DNA of 64,000 bases, taken from NCBI RefSeq assembly GCF_048066175.1, contig NZ_JBLTXA010000003.1:62001-126000 (forward strand). Direction: 5' to 3'. The stretch is from Niveispirillum fermenti. Its GTDB lineage: Bacteria; Pseudomonadota; Alphaproteobacteria; Azospirillales; Azospirillaceae. Positions 18,041-25,577 of the stretch are shown here, in pieces; position 1 is the first letter of the stretch, and each line of letters opens with the position of its first letter. The translations under genes and the position numbers were made by a program. The notes under the pieces were generated by a model, which saw nothing but the letters and a program-made list of their open reading frames with translations, ran no database searches and was not told where the DNA came from.

Positions 18041-18658
18041 ATGCGCCTGCTGATCGCCGACGACCACGATCTCTTACGCGACGCCCTGCGTTCCCATTTC
18101 GAACGGGAAGCGCCGGGCACTTTTGTCCAGGGGGTGGGCACGGTCAGCGAAGCGCTGAAGGTGCTGGATGACGGGCAGCCGTTCGATATCCTGCTGCTGG
18201 ACCTGCGGATGCCGGGGATGAACGGCCTGAACGGTCTGGTCCGACTGCGGGAGCGCTATCCGTCCCTGAAGATCGCCCTGATGTCGGGCGAGGCCAAGAA
18301 CGAGGATATCCGCCTGGCCATGGCCCATGGCGCCATCGGCTTCCTGCCCAAGACGCTGCCCGGTTCGGTGCTTCTGCAGGCCGTGCAGCGCATGGCGGGC
18401 GGCGAGGTGTTCATGCCGGACAATCTGCCGGAAAGCGCCATGGCCGACAGCAACGCGCTGAACAGTACCTTCACCCGACGCGAGCGGGAGGTGCTGGACT
18501 TCCTGCTGAAGGGCCAGTCCAACAAGGAGATCGCCCGCGCGCTGGACCTGGAAGAGGTGACCGTCAAGCTGCATATCCGTGGCCTTTGCCGCAAGCTGGG
18601 TGCCAAGAACCGCACCCAGGCCGCCATGCGCGCCGTGGAGCTTGGCCTTGCCCGCTGA
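18041..18658 (+). CDS. NarL/FixJ-family response regulator
   Basis: The product has 205 residues from MRLLIADDHD; an in-frame ATG at 18014 would add nine residues, and neither start has a clear ribosome-binding site. The receiver domain has the acidic pair (ADDHD), the phospho-acceptor aspartate in LLLDLRMPGMNG (about residue 54), and the lysine in GFLPKTLPGS. The C-terminal LuxR-type helix-turn-helix reads FTRREREVLDFLLKGQSNKEIARALDLEEVTVKLHIRGLCRKLGAKNRTQA. The adjacent kinase-like gene overlaps its end and is probably its partner. Confidence 0.92.
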   Translation: MRLLIADDHDLLRDALRSHFEREAPGTFVQGVGTVSEALKVLDDGQPFDILLLDLRMPGMNGLNGLVRLRERYPSLKIALMSGEAKNEDIRLAMAHGAIGFLPKTLPGSVLLQAVQRMAGGEVFMPDNLPESAMADSNALNSTFTRREREVLDFLLKGQSNKEIARALDLEEVTVKLHIRGLCRKLGAKNRTQAAMRAVELGLAR

Positions 18659-19181
18659 CGACCGCGCCCCCGCTGCACCGGCCGTATCCCCGCCGCTGGA
18701 TGCCAACGGTCTGCCGCGCGGGCTGCGCCATGATCTGGTCAATGCGCTGAACGCCCTGCTGGGCTTCGCCACCTTCCTGGAAGCCGACCTGCCGGAAGGC
18801 CCGTCGCGCGAATTCGCCACCCGCATCCTGCAGGCCGGCCGTCAGGCCATGACCCTGGCCGAGCGCATTCCGTCCAGCAGCCGGGCGGCGGCGGTGCGGG
18901 TGCTGATGGTATCGACCGCCGCCGATGCCGATCCGCTGGTGCTGGAACTGGACGGCTATGGCTGCGAGGTGACGCTGGTGACCAGCGTTGCCAAGGCTGC
19001 CCAGGCCTTGCGGCAGGCGCCGAACGCCTGGGACGTGGTGCTGGCCGACCTGCCGGGTCCGGCCGACGCCGCGACCCTGCGCGCGGCGGCTGGCCGGATG
19101 GAGATCATCCCCCGGACGGCGGAGGCCACGGCCGCCGGTCTGGCCCTTGTCCTGCGTGCCGCAGGGACGGCGCCTGCCTGA
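18642..19181 (+). CDS. Reduced histidine-kinase/phosphotransfer-like protein with degenerate receiver
   Basis: The product has about 179 residues from a TTG at 18642 (GTGGAG upstream), overlapping the response regulator end by 17 bases; the start is tentative. Residues around GLRHDLVNALNALLGFATFLEADL resemble the H-box helix of HisKA/HPt-like dimerisation domains, with LRHDLxNxLN including a candidate phospho-histidine. No ATPase domain follows. Instead, a receiver-like segment (VRVLMVSTAADADPLVLELDGYGCEVTLVTSVAKA...DVVLADLPG) lacks the usual acidic cluster. It may relay phosphate to, or from, the upstream regulator. This role is inferred. Confidence 0.65.
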   Translation: MALPADDRAPAAPAVSPPLDANGLPRGLRHDLVNALNALLGFATFLEADLPEGPSREFATRILQAGRQAMTLAERIPSSSRAAAVRVLMVSTAADADPLVLELDGYGCEVTLVTSVAKAAQALRQAPNAWDVVLADLPGPADAATLRAAAGRMEIIPRTAEATAAGLALVLRAAGTAPA

Positions 19182-19408
19182 GCGCGATGCTGCGGCATCC
19201 CCTCATCGTTCCCGATTGATCCCCCCCCGATGGGCACTCCTATGTGCGGCCCCCGGTGTCCGATGCGCCGGTGGCGCTGGCCTGTTCCTTCGCTGATCGG
19301 TTGTAAAGCTTCCGCGACCTAGCCTTTTGTACCCCTGTCGGTCAGGGTTGTTTCGTGCGAGTCTCAGGTGCTCGGCCTTTTGGCCGCATGCAACCAGGCT
19401 GGTTTCTC

Positions 19409-19735
19409 ATGCCCTGTCGTCGATCCGCCCCCGCCCTGCTGCTGTTCGCCTTTTCGCTGGCGGCAACGCCTGTGCTGGCCGGGCCCTGCACGCTTCCGAA
19501 GATCGATGGCGGCATTGCCATCGGCGAGGCCGACCGGATCGACAAGGACCGTGACGCCCTGCTTTCCTATGAGGCCTGCCTGGCGGAGCAGGAGGAGCTG
19601 GAAGGCGCCTTCAACAGCGATGCGGCGGACCGCACCGCCTTGCAGCGCGAGGCGGCGGCCAACCTGCGCCGCACCCTGGATGCCTGGCAGAAGACGCGCC
19701 GTGCCGCCGACGCCACCCCCCAGAAACGGTCCTGA
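19409..19735 (+). CDS. Small exported protein of unknown function
   Basis: The product has 108 residues from MPCRRSAPALLLFAFSLAATPVLAGPC, a clear Sec signal peptide ending at AxA-like VLA. An alternative ATG at 19388 adds seven residues. The mature part has two cysteines (GPCTL and YEACLAEQ), possibly a disulfide, and a charged helical C-terminus. DKDRDALLSYEA resembles an EF-hand loop, but the twelfth position is not acidic. No family is recognised. It converges with the PPK2 gene 16 bases downstream. Confidence 0.6.
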   Translation: MPCRRSAPALLLFAFSLAATPVLAGPCTLPKIDGGIAIGEADRIDKDRDALLSYEACLAEQEELEGAFNSDAADRTALQREAAANLRRTLDAWQKTRRAADATPQKRS

Positions 19736-19750
19736 GCGCGGGGTGAGGCG

Positions 19751-20554
19751 TCACTTCCGCAACAGCTTTTCCGCCGCCGCCTTCACGGCCGGGTCCAGCG
19801 GAGGCGGAGTGATGTCGATGCCTTGTGACAACACCTCCACCACATGCCGCAGCACGGCCACCCTGGCATACCATTTGGCATCGGCGGGGATGGCCACCCA
19901 GGGGGCGATGCCCGTGCTGGTATGGGTGAACATGTCATCGATGGCCTGTTCATAGTCGGCCCGCCGGTCGCGGTTGCGCAAATCCTCCGCCGTCAGCTTC
20001 CAGCGCTTGTAGGGATTGCCGAGCCGTTCCCTGAACCGTTCAAGCTGCTCGGCCTCGCTGACATGCAGGAACAGCTTGACGATCCGCACCCCGTCATCGC
20101 TCAGCAGCCGCTCGAACTCGTTGATCTCGTCATAGGCGCGGCGCCATTCATGGGGCTTGGCAAAGCCTTCGACCCGCTCCACCAGGACGCGCCCGTACCA
20201 GGAGCGGTCGAAGATGGCGAAGGTTCCCGGTTCGGGCAGGCGCTGCCAGAAGCGCCATAGGTAATGCCGGCCCTGTTCGGCCGCCGTGGGGGCCGCGATG
20301 GGCCAGACATGCGCGCCGCGCGGGTCCAGGTTCTCGGTCAGGCGGCGGATGGCGCCCCCCTTGCCCGCGGCGTCCCACCCCTCGAACACGATGATGGCCC
20401 GCCGCTTGGCATGCCAGTAGGCCTGCTGCACATGCAGGATTTTCTCCTGCAACGCCGCCAGTTCCTTCTGATAGGCGGCTTTCTCGGCGAAGCGGTGCCC
20501 CTTCATGTCCAGGTCGGCCAGGCGGGGAACAGAATGGGCGTTGTCGTGCATCAT
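19751..20554 (-). CDS. ppk2: Polyphosphate kinase 2 family protein
   Basis: The product has 267 residues. The Walker A is FEGWDAAGKGGAIRRL (about residue 58), the Walker B/lid region FDRSWYGRVLVERVEGF (about 115), and RKNYKRWKLT-type block NPYKRWKLTAEDLRNRDRRADYEQAI (about 185), all characteristic of PPK2. The enzymes move phosphate between polyphosphate and nucleotides; single-domain class I members phosphorylate nucleoside diphosphates. Two adjacent ATG codons (20554, 20551) follow a GGAG site. It stands alone on the minus strand. Confidence 0.94.
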   Translation of the reverse strand: MMHDNAHSVPRLADLDMKGHRFAEKAAYQKELAALQEKILHVQQAYWHAKRRAIIVFEGWDAAGKGGAIRRLTENLDPRGAHVWPIAAPTAAEQGRHYLWRFWQRLPEPGTFAIFDRSWYGRVLVERVEGFAKPHEWRRAYDEINEFERLLSDDGVRIVKLFLHVSEAEQLERFRERLGNPYKRWKLTAEDLRNRDRRADYEQAIDDMFTHTSTGIAPWVAIPADAKWYARVAVLRHVVEVLSQGIDITPPPLDPAVKAAAEKLLRK

Positions 20555-20612
20555 GACTCCGGCAGGGTGGGGCGGACGGTCCTTCGGGTCGGCTGGCAGC
20601 TTATACCAGAGA

Positions 20613-20636
20613 CCGGTGATCGGTTGCGATCACCGG
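20613..20636. other. Hairpin in the ppk2-dcp divergent region
   Basis: CCGGTGATCG-GTTG-CGATCACCGG is a 10-bp perfect stem. It is preceded by TTATACCAG, similar to the ATACCA start of the local palindromic repeat family, so it may be a diverged member or an operator. It lies between the divergent ppk2 and dcp starts. Confidence 0.4.
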
Positions 20637-20752
20637 GACTTATTAGCGACGGTGCGGATATTGTAACAGAACTGTTTCGCCCCTTGTCTTGGCACACGCC
20701 ATATCGGACCCATGTAGTTTCGGACGAACCCTGGCAAAAATGGGGACATGTG

Positions 20753-22936
20753 GTGAAGACGGTGTTGAAGAACGGGGCCTCGGCCCTGATCCTGGCCATG
20801 GTGGGCGCTGTCGCCCCCATGACCGTGATGGCGGCGGACGCCCCGGTGCAGGTGGCGCAGGCGGAGACCAAGGTGACCAGCGAGAATCCCTTCTTCCAGG
20901 AATGGAAGACCCCGTTCGGCGTGCCGCCGTTCGACGCGATCAAGCCCGCGCATTTCCGGCCCGCCTTCGACAAGGGGATGGCCGACCATCTGGCCGAGAT
21001 CAAGGCCATCACCGACAACCGGCAGGCCCCCACCTTCGCCAACACCATCGATGCTTTGGAAAAAAGCGGCCGGTTGCTGGGCGATGTGTCGCGGGTGTTC
21101 TTCAACCTGACCGCCTCCAACACGAATGACGAGCTGCAGGCGCTTCAGCGCGACATGGCGCCGCTGCTGGCCGACCACAGCAACGCCATCAACCTGAATG
21201 CGGCCCTGTTCAAGCGCATCGACACGCTGTACGCCCAGCGCGAGAAGCTGAAGGTCACCGCCGAACAGCGCCGGGTGCTGGAACGCTACCACCTGGATTT
21301 CGTGCGCGCGGGCGCCCAGTTGGAAGGCCAGGACCGCGAGCGGATGGCCGCCGTCCTGCAGCGCCTGGCCGTGCTGTCCACGCAGTTTTCCCAGAACGTC
21401 CTGGCCGACGAGAAGGAATACAAGCTGGTCCTGTCCAGCAAGGACGAACTGGTCGGCCTGCCCGACTTCTTCGTGGCTGCCGCGGCCCAGGCCGCCAAGG
21501 ATCGCGGCGATGACGGCAAGTATGTCGTCACCCTGTCGCGCTCCTCGATCGAGCCGTTCCTGACCTTCTCCGCCAACCGGCCCCTGCGCGAGCAGGCGTG
21601 GAAGGCCTGGATCGCCCGCGGCGACAATGGCGACGAGCACGACAACAACGCCATCATCACGGAGATCGTGCAACTCCGTATCGAGCGCGCGAACCTGCTG
21701 GGCTACAAGACCTTCGCCGAATACAAGCTGGCCGACACGATGGCCAAGACCCCGCAGGCCGTCAGCGACCTGCTGCTGCAGGTCTGGGAACCGGCCAAGA
21801 TTCGCGCCGCGGAGGAACGCGACGAGATGCAGAAGCTGGCCGCTGCGGAAGGCCAGAACATCACGATCGAGCCGTGGGACTGGTATTATTACGCGGAGAA
21901 GGTCCGCAAGGCGAAGTACGACCTGGATGAGGAGCAGATCAAGCCCTACTTCCAGCTCGACAAGATGATGGAGGCCGTCTTCTACACGGCCACCCAGCTG
22001 TTCGGCGTCACCTTCACCGAGATGAAGGACGCGCCGCGTTACCATCCCGATGTCCGGGTGTACGAGGTCAAGGACCGCAAGGGCCAGCATGTCGCCGTGT
22101 TCTACAGCGACAATTTCGCCCGCCCGTCCAAGCGCAGCGGCGCCTGGATGTCGTCCTTCCGCGATCAGGAAAGGCTGTCGGGCACCGTCACGCCCGTGGT
22201 GATCAACAACAACAACTTTGCCAAGGCGGCGGAAGGGGAGCCGACGCTGCTGTCCTTCGACGATGCGACGACCCTGTTCCATGAATTCGGCCACGGCCTG
22301 CACGGCATGCTGTCGAATGTGACCTATCCGATGTTCTCCGGCACCTCGGTCCTGCGCGATTTCGTGGAGTTCCCGAGCCAGATCCTGGAACACTGGATTT
22401 CCCAGCCGGAGGTGCTGCAGCGCTTCGCCGTCCATTACAAGACGGGCGAGCCCATCCCGAAGGAGTTGCTGGACAAGATCCTGGCCACGCAGACCTTCAA
22501 TCAGGGTTTCGCGACCGTGTCCTATACCTCCTCGGCGCTGGTTGACCTGGCCTATCACAGCCTGACCGATGCCAAGGGGCTGAACCCGGACACGTTCGAG
22601 CGGGAAACGCTGGACAAGCTGGGCATGCCGAAGGAAATCGTCATGCGCCACCGCAGCCCGCATTTCAGCCATATCTTCTCCGGCGACGGCTATTCGGCCG
22701 GCTATTACAGCTATATGTGGGCCGAGGTGCTGGACGCCGACGGCTTCAACGCCTTCAAGGAGGCGGGGAACATCTTCGATCCGAAGCTGGCCCAGAAGTT
22801 GTACGAGAACATCTACAGCGCCGGCGGTGCGGTGGATCCGATGGATGCCTATGTCGCGTTCCGCGGCCGCGCGCCGAAGGTCGATGCGCTGCTGGAGAAT
22901 CGCGGCCTGCTGGGCGTCGGTTCGCGCGTGAACTGA
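20753..22936 (+). CDS. dcp: M3A family peptidyl-dipeptidase (Dcp-like), exported
   Basis: The product has about 727 residues from a GTG at 20753 (another GTG directly precedes it; GGGGAC upstream). The N-terminus KTVLKNGASALILAMVGAVAPMTVMAADA is a signal peptide, so the enzyme is probably periplasmic. NPFFQEWKTPFGVPPFDAIKPAHFRPAF is the standard M3A start. The zinc site HEFGH lies in TTLFHEFGHGLHGML (about residue 508), and RHRSPHFSHIFSGDGYSAGYYSYMWAEVLDADGF is the conserved C-terminal block. The stop codon abuts a palindromic repeat. Confidence 0.94.
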   Translation: MKTVLKNGASALILAMVGAVAPMTVMAADAPVQVAQAETKVTSENPFFQEWKTPFGVPPFDAIKPAHFRPAFDKGMADHLAEIKAITDNRQAPTFANTIDALEKSGRLLGDVSRVFFNLTASNTNDELQALQRDMAPLLADHSNAINLNAALFKRIDTLYAQREKLKVTAEQRRVLERYHLDFVRAGAQLEGQDRERMAAVLQRLAVLSTQFSQNVLADEKEYKLVLSSKDELVGLPDFFVAAAAQAAKDRGDDGKYVVTLSRSSIEPFLTFSANRPLREQAWKAWIARGDNGDEHDNNAIITEIVQLRIERANLLGYKTFAEYKLADTMAKTPQAVSDLLLQVWEPAKIRAAEERDEMQKLAAAEGQNITIEPWDWYYYAEKVRKAKYDLDEEQIKPYFQLDKMMEAVFYTATQLFGVTFTEMKDAPRYHPDVRVYEVKDRKGQHVAVFYSDNFARPSKRSGAWMSSFRDQERLSGTVTPVVINNNNFAKAAEGEPTLLSFDDATTLFHEFGHGLHGMLSNVTYPMFSGTSVLRDFVEFPSQILEHWISQPEVLQRFAVHYKTGEPIPKELLDKILATQTFNQGFATVSYTSSALVDLAYHSLTDAKGLNPDTFERETLDKLGMPKEIVMRHRSPHFSHIFSGDGYSAGYYSYMWAEVLDADGFNAFKEAGNIFDPKLAQKLYENIYSAGGAVDPMDAYVAFRGRAPKVDALLENRGLLGVGSRVN

Positions 22937-22991
22937 TACTATTTTACGGTGATCAGAACCAATTGGTTCTGATCACCGCTCTCAATCGCCG
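22936..22991. repeat. Partial copy of the 155-bp palindromic repeat, right end, inverted (copy D)
   Basis: It begins ATACTATTTTACGGTGATC, the reverse complement of the right end of copies A and B. It includes the 14-bp hairpin (CGGTGATCAGAACC-AATT-GGTTCTGATCACCG) and runs to CTCTCAATCGCCGG. Its first base is the final A of the dcp stop codon. Confidence 0.8.
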
Positions 22992-23015
22992 GGCCGAACC
23001 GGCGGGAATAGGCAA

Positions 23016-23046
23016 GGGCCGTGGGAGGTGATCCCGCGGCCCTTTT
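23016..23046 (+). terminator. Intrinsic terminator downstream of dcp
   Basis: GGGCCGTGGGA pairs with TCCCGCGGCCC around a GGTGA loop, followed by TTTT on the plus strand. It lies about 80 bases after the dcp stop, just past the repeat. Confidence 0.75.
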
Positions 23047-23094
23047 CCGTGCAAGGAGTCGGCCCGTTCCGGTGCCGGCCCGACGGGAATGATA

Positions 23095-23814
23095 TCAGTT
23101 CGGCGGGGTGGCGAAGGCCGACAGCGTCACGCGGGCGCCAACCACCAGCTTGTCCTGCACGCCGGGCTGGGCGTCGGCCATGGGGGCCGCCGCGGCTTCC
23201 ATCATCTGCTTGCGCGCGCCGGTGACCATGACGGCCCGCGGCACGGACTGTTCGAAGAAGTCGATGCCGGCCACGCGGTAATTGCGGCCGGGGAAGGCCG
23301 TGTTCAGCCGCTTCAATTCGCCATTGACCTGGGCATAGAGCCGGTCGCGCAGGGCCGCCCGCGTCGTTTCCGTTTCCGCCAGGGTCGGGTCGAAGGCCAC
23401 GGAGCCGACGCGCACCTGCAGGCCGCTGCGGCTGGCCTTCTTGGTACGGTCATTGAGGGCCGGAAGCTGGCTCTCCGGCAGGCGTGCCTGCAGCAGGGCC
23501 TGCCAGCGGTCCAGCCCGGCGCTGTCATTCTGCTTGTCCATGGCGATGAAGCGCCACTCGGCCCGGTCGGCCACGCCGGCGACGGCCTTCAGGATGTCAC
23601 CGCGCAGGTTGGTGCCCTCGCCGCTGCCGGCGACATCGACCACCAGGGTGACCAGGGCCGTCTCGGTCTTCACCCAATCTTCCACGGACAGGTTCAGCGA
23701 CACGCTGTCGGTGACGGGCGGTACGATGGTCTGGGCCATGGCGGTCGCCGGCATCGCGGCCAGCGGCAGGGCGAGAAGGGCGGCGGCGGTAAGGGGACCC
23801 ATGAGCCGGCGCAT
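23095..23814 (-). CDS. Exported protein of unknown function
   Basis: The product has 239 residues from the ATG at 23814 with GGAG 7 bases upstream. The N-terminus (RRLMGPLTAAALLALPLAAMPATAMAQ) is a signal peptide. The mature part has SVSLNLSVEDWVKTETALVTLVVD and later DRWQALLQARLPESQLPAL and RNYRVAGIDFFE, an alternating strand/helix pattern without cysteines. It is faintly like SIMPL/DUF541 periplasmic proteins, but I do not consider that secure. It lies 107 bases downstream of the GST gene, same strand. Confidence 0.7.
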   Translation of the reverse strand: MRRLMGPLTAAALLALPLAAMPATAMAQTIVPPVTDSVSLNLSVEDWVKTETALVTLVVDVAGSGEGTNLRGDILKAVAGVADRAEWRFIAMDKQNDSAGLDRWQALLQARLPESQLPALNDRTKKASRSGLQVRVGSVAFDPTLAETETTRAALRDRLYAQVNGELKRLNTAFPGRNYRVAGIDFFEQSVPRAVMVTGARKQMMEAAAAPMADAQPGVQDKLVVGARVTLSAFATPPN

Positions 23815-23921
23815 GATTTTTCTCCGTATTTCCGTGCTGGGCGCCCTCTTGGGCGGGGCACCCCTGGGACGTATCATGTCACAGCACGTTTGGCCGAATT
23901 GCGACCGAAATGCGGAAAGGA

Positions 23922-24590
23922 TCAGAAATCGAGATCGGCGTAATGCTTGGGCGGCGCCAGGCCCGGCTGGTGATCGGCCAGCAGCGGGCGGAAGCTGGGC
24001 CGGCTTTTCACGCGCGCGTAGAAATCCTTGGCGTCGGGATGGTCGTCCCACGGCACGTCGCCCAGATAGTCGATGGACGAAAGCTGGGCCGCCGCCGCGA
24101 TGTCGGCCCAGGAGAAATCGTCCCCCGCCAGCCATTTCCGCCGTTCGGCCAGCCAGCCGATATAGTCCAGGTGATAATGGATGTTGGCCAGGCCGGCGCG
24201 GATCGACTGGGCATGCGGCGTGCCCTGGCCGGAAAAGCGTTTGAACAGCTTCTCGCCTACCAGCAGGTCGGTGACCTCCGCCTTGAACTTCACGTCGAAC
24301 CAGGCGGCCAGCCGCCGCACCTCTGCACGCTGCGGCACGTCGCGGCCCAGCAGGCTGTGCCCCGGATAGGCATCCTCAAGATATTCGCAGATGGCGATCT
24401 GATCGGCGATCACGGTGCCGTCATCCTCCACCAGCACCGGCACCTCTCCGGCGGGGTTCAGCATCATGAAGGCTTCCCGCCGTTCCCAGGGCTTTTCCGG
24501 GAGCAGGTCGAAATCCAGGCGCTTTTCCGCCAGTGCCACCCGCACCTTGCGGGAAAAGGGGGAAAGGGGGTGGTGAAAGAGAGTCCGCAT
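23922..24590 (-). CDS. Glutathione S-transferase family protein
   Basis: The product has 222 residues. The thioredoxin-like N-terminal domain reads MRTLFHHPLSPFSRKVRVALAEK, with PLSPFSRK where the catalytic Ser/Cys lies, and NPAGEVPVLVEDDG with the cis-proline and DQIAICEYLED glutathione-binding motif (about residues 50-72). The C-terminal helical domain includes DDFSWADIAAAAQLSSIDYLGD. It is cytosolic; the substrate is unknown. Confidence 0.92.
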   Translation of the reverse strand: MRTLFHHPLSPFSRKVRVALAEKRLDFDLLPEKPWERREAFMMLNPAGEVPVLVEDDGTVIADQIAICEYLEDAYPGHSLLGRDVPQRAEVRRLAAWFDVKFKAEVTDLLVGEKLFKRFSGQGTPHAQSIRAGLANIHYHLDYIGWLAERRKWLAGDDFSWADIAAAAQLSSIDYLGDVPWDDHPDAKDFYARVKSRPSFRPLLADHQPGLAPPKHYADLDF

Positions 24591-25106
24591 CCGCTGTTCC
24601 GATCCCGCTGCCCATGGCCTTCCGTCACGCCCCGGACGGCCGGTCCACGGCCGTCAAAGCTGTGCCACAGGCGGCGGGTGTCTGACAAGGGTGACCGGAC
24701 CGGACAAATCCTTTTCCCGCCGGGGGTTATGCCAACGTGCGATGAGTAGAATTCATCGCACGTTGGTGCGGCGGCGACTGCCGCCGCGCCGCTCGTGCGG
24801 CGCAGCCAAGCCAACGAATGTTGGCGCCTGCGAATGAGGGCGGTAACCAGAACCTAAAGGTTCTGGTTACCGCAAAATAGTATTATGCCCGCTCGCGGTG
24901 ATTACAGCCCGCCGGGGACCGATAGGACGGCGAGGGCCGCCACGCGCCCTGCGGCGCGTGTCAGAGGCCATGGATGGGGGGCTGGCGATTGAGATTTTGT
25001 GATAATCATCCCCGCCGCCTTACGCCGCATGGACAGAAACCATGGGGAGTGCGATACCCGAAGCGGCGTCGGGGGACGCCGTTACGGTTTTGGGGGAGCA
25101 TGGAAT
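24591..25106. other. 516-base divergent intergenic region
   Basis: Between GST (minus) and a GNAT gene (plus). It holds repeat copy B (24729-24883) and a perfect GC-rich hairpin CACGCGCC-CTGC-GGCGCGTG at 24941-24960 with no T-run. I see no gene in it. Confidence 0.6.
24729..24883. repeat. 155-bp palindromic interspersed repeat, copy B
   Basis: It aligns end to end with copy A at 2218-2373, same orientation: left hairpin CCAACGTGCGATG/CATCGCACGTTGG, a GC-rich middle, CCAACGAATGTTGGCGCC, AATGAGGGCGG, and right hairpin GGTAACCAGAACC/GGTTCTGGTTACC, ending CAAAATAGTAT. In the right stem of B versus A, paired changes (TGACC/GGTCA to TAACC/GGTTA) preserve pairing, suggesting selection on structure. 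Confidence 0.88.
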
Positions 25107-25577
25107 TTGACGGCGGGCGGAGTGACCGTGCGTGCGGTCGGGCCTGGGGATCGTGATGCATGGCGCATCCTCTGGGATGAATATTGCGCCTTCTACCGGG
25201 TGACGGTGCCGGCGGAGGTGACGCAGACCCTGTGGCACCGGCTGCTGGACCCGGGCTCGCCGGTAAGCGGACTGGTGGCGGTGGGGCCGGATGGCAGCCT
25301 GCTGGGCCTTTGCCATTACGTCCTGCATCCGCACACCTGGTCGGTCCGGCTGGTCTGCTATCTGGAGGATCTGTTCACGGCCGGGCCGTGCCGCGGGCGC
25401 GGCGTGGGCCGGGCATTGATCAGCCATCTGCGTGAAATGGGCGCGGCGGCCGGGTGGGGCCGGCTCTACTGGAATACCGAGCATGACAACCATCAGGCCC
25501 GGGCGCTCTATGACAAGGTGGCGGGTGGGGCTGACGGCTATGTCCGTTATCTGATCCCGTTGGCGCCCCGCGGATGA
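25107..25577 (+). CDS. GNAT-family N-acetyltransferase
   Basis: The product has about 156 residues from a TTG at 25107 (GGGGGAG 9 bases upstream); GTG at 25122 is an alternative. The acetyl-CoA loop is CRGRGVGRALI (about residue 94), after YLEDLFTAGP. The C-terminal block LYWNTEHDNHQARALYDKVAGGADGYVRY resembles HPA2/HPA3-like acetyltransferases. A second, clearly related gene lies at 27303. Its last four bases overlap the start of the binding-protein gene (ATGA), suggesting coupling. Confidence 0.85.
   Translation: MTAGGVTVRAVGPGDRDAWRILWDEYCAFYRVTVPAEVTQTLWHRLLDPGSPVSGLVAVGPDGSLLGLCHYVLHPHTWSVRLVCYLEDLFTAGPCRGRGVGRALISHLREMGAAAGWGRLYWNTEHDNHQARALYDKVAGGADGYVRYLIPLAPRG

Noticed and set aside
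20630..22672. 680-residue minus-strand frame opposite dcp
   Set aside because: Shadow of a well-supported M3 peptidase gene; composition is typical of antisense GC-rich frames.
23095..23814. SIMPL/DUF541 identity
   Set aside because: Only a loose strand/helix resemblance; no diagnostic motif, so left as unknown exported protein.
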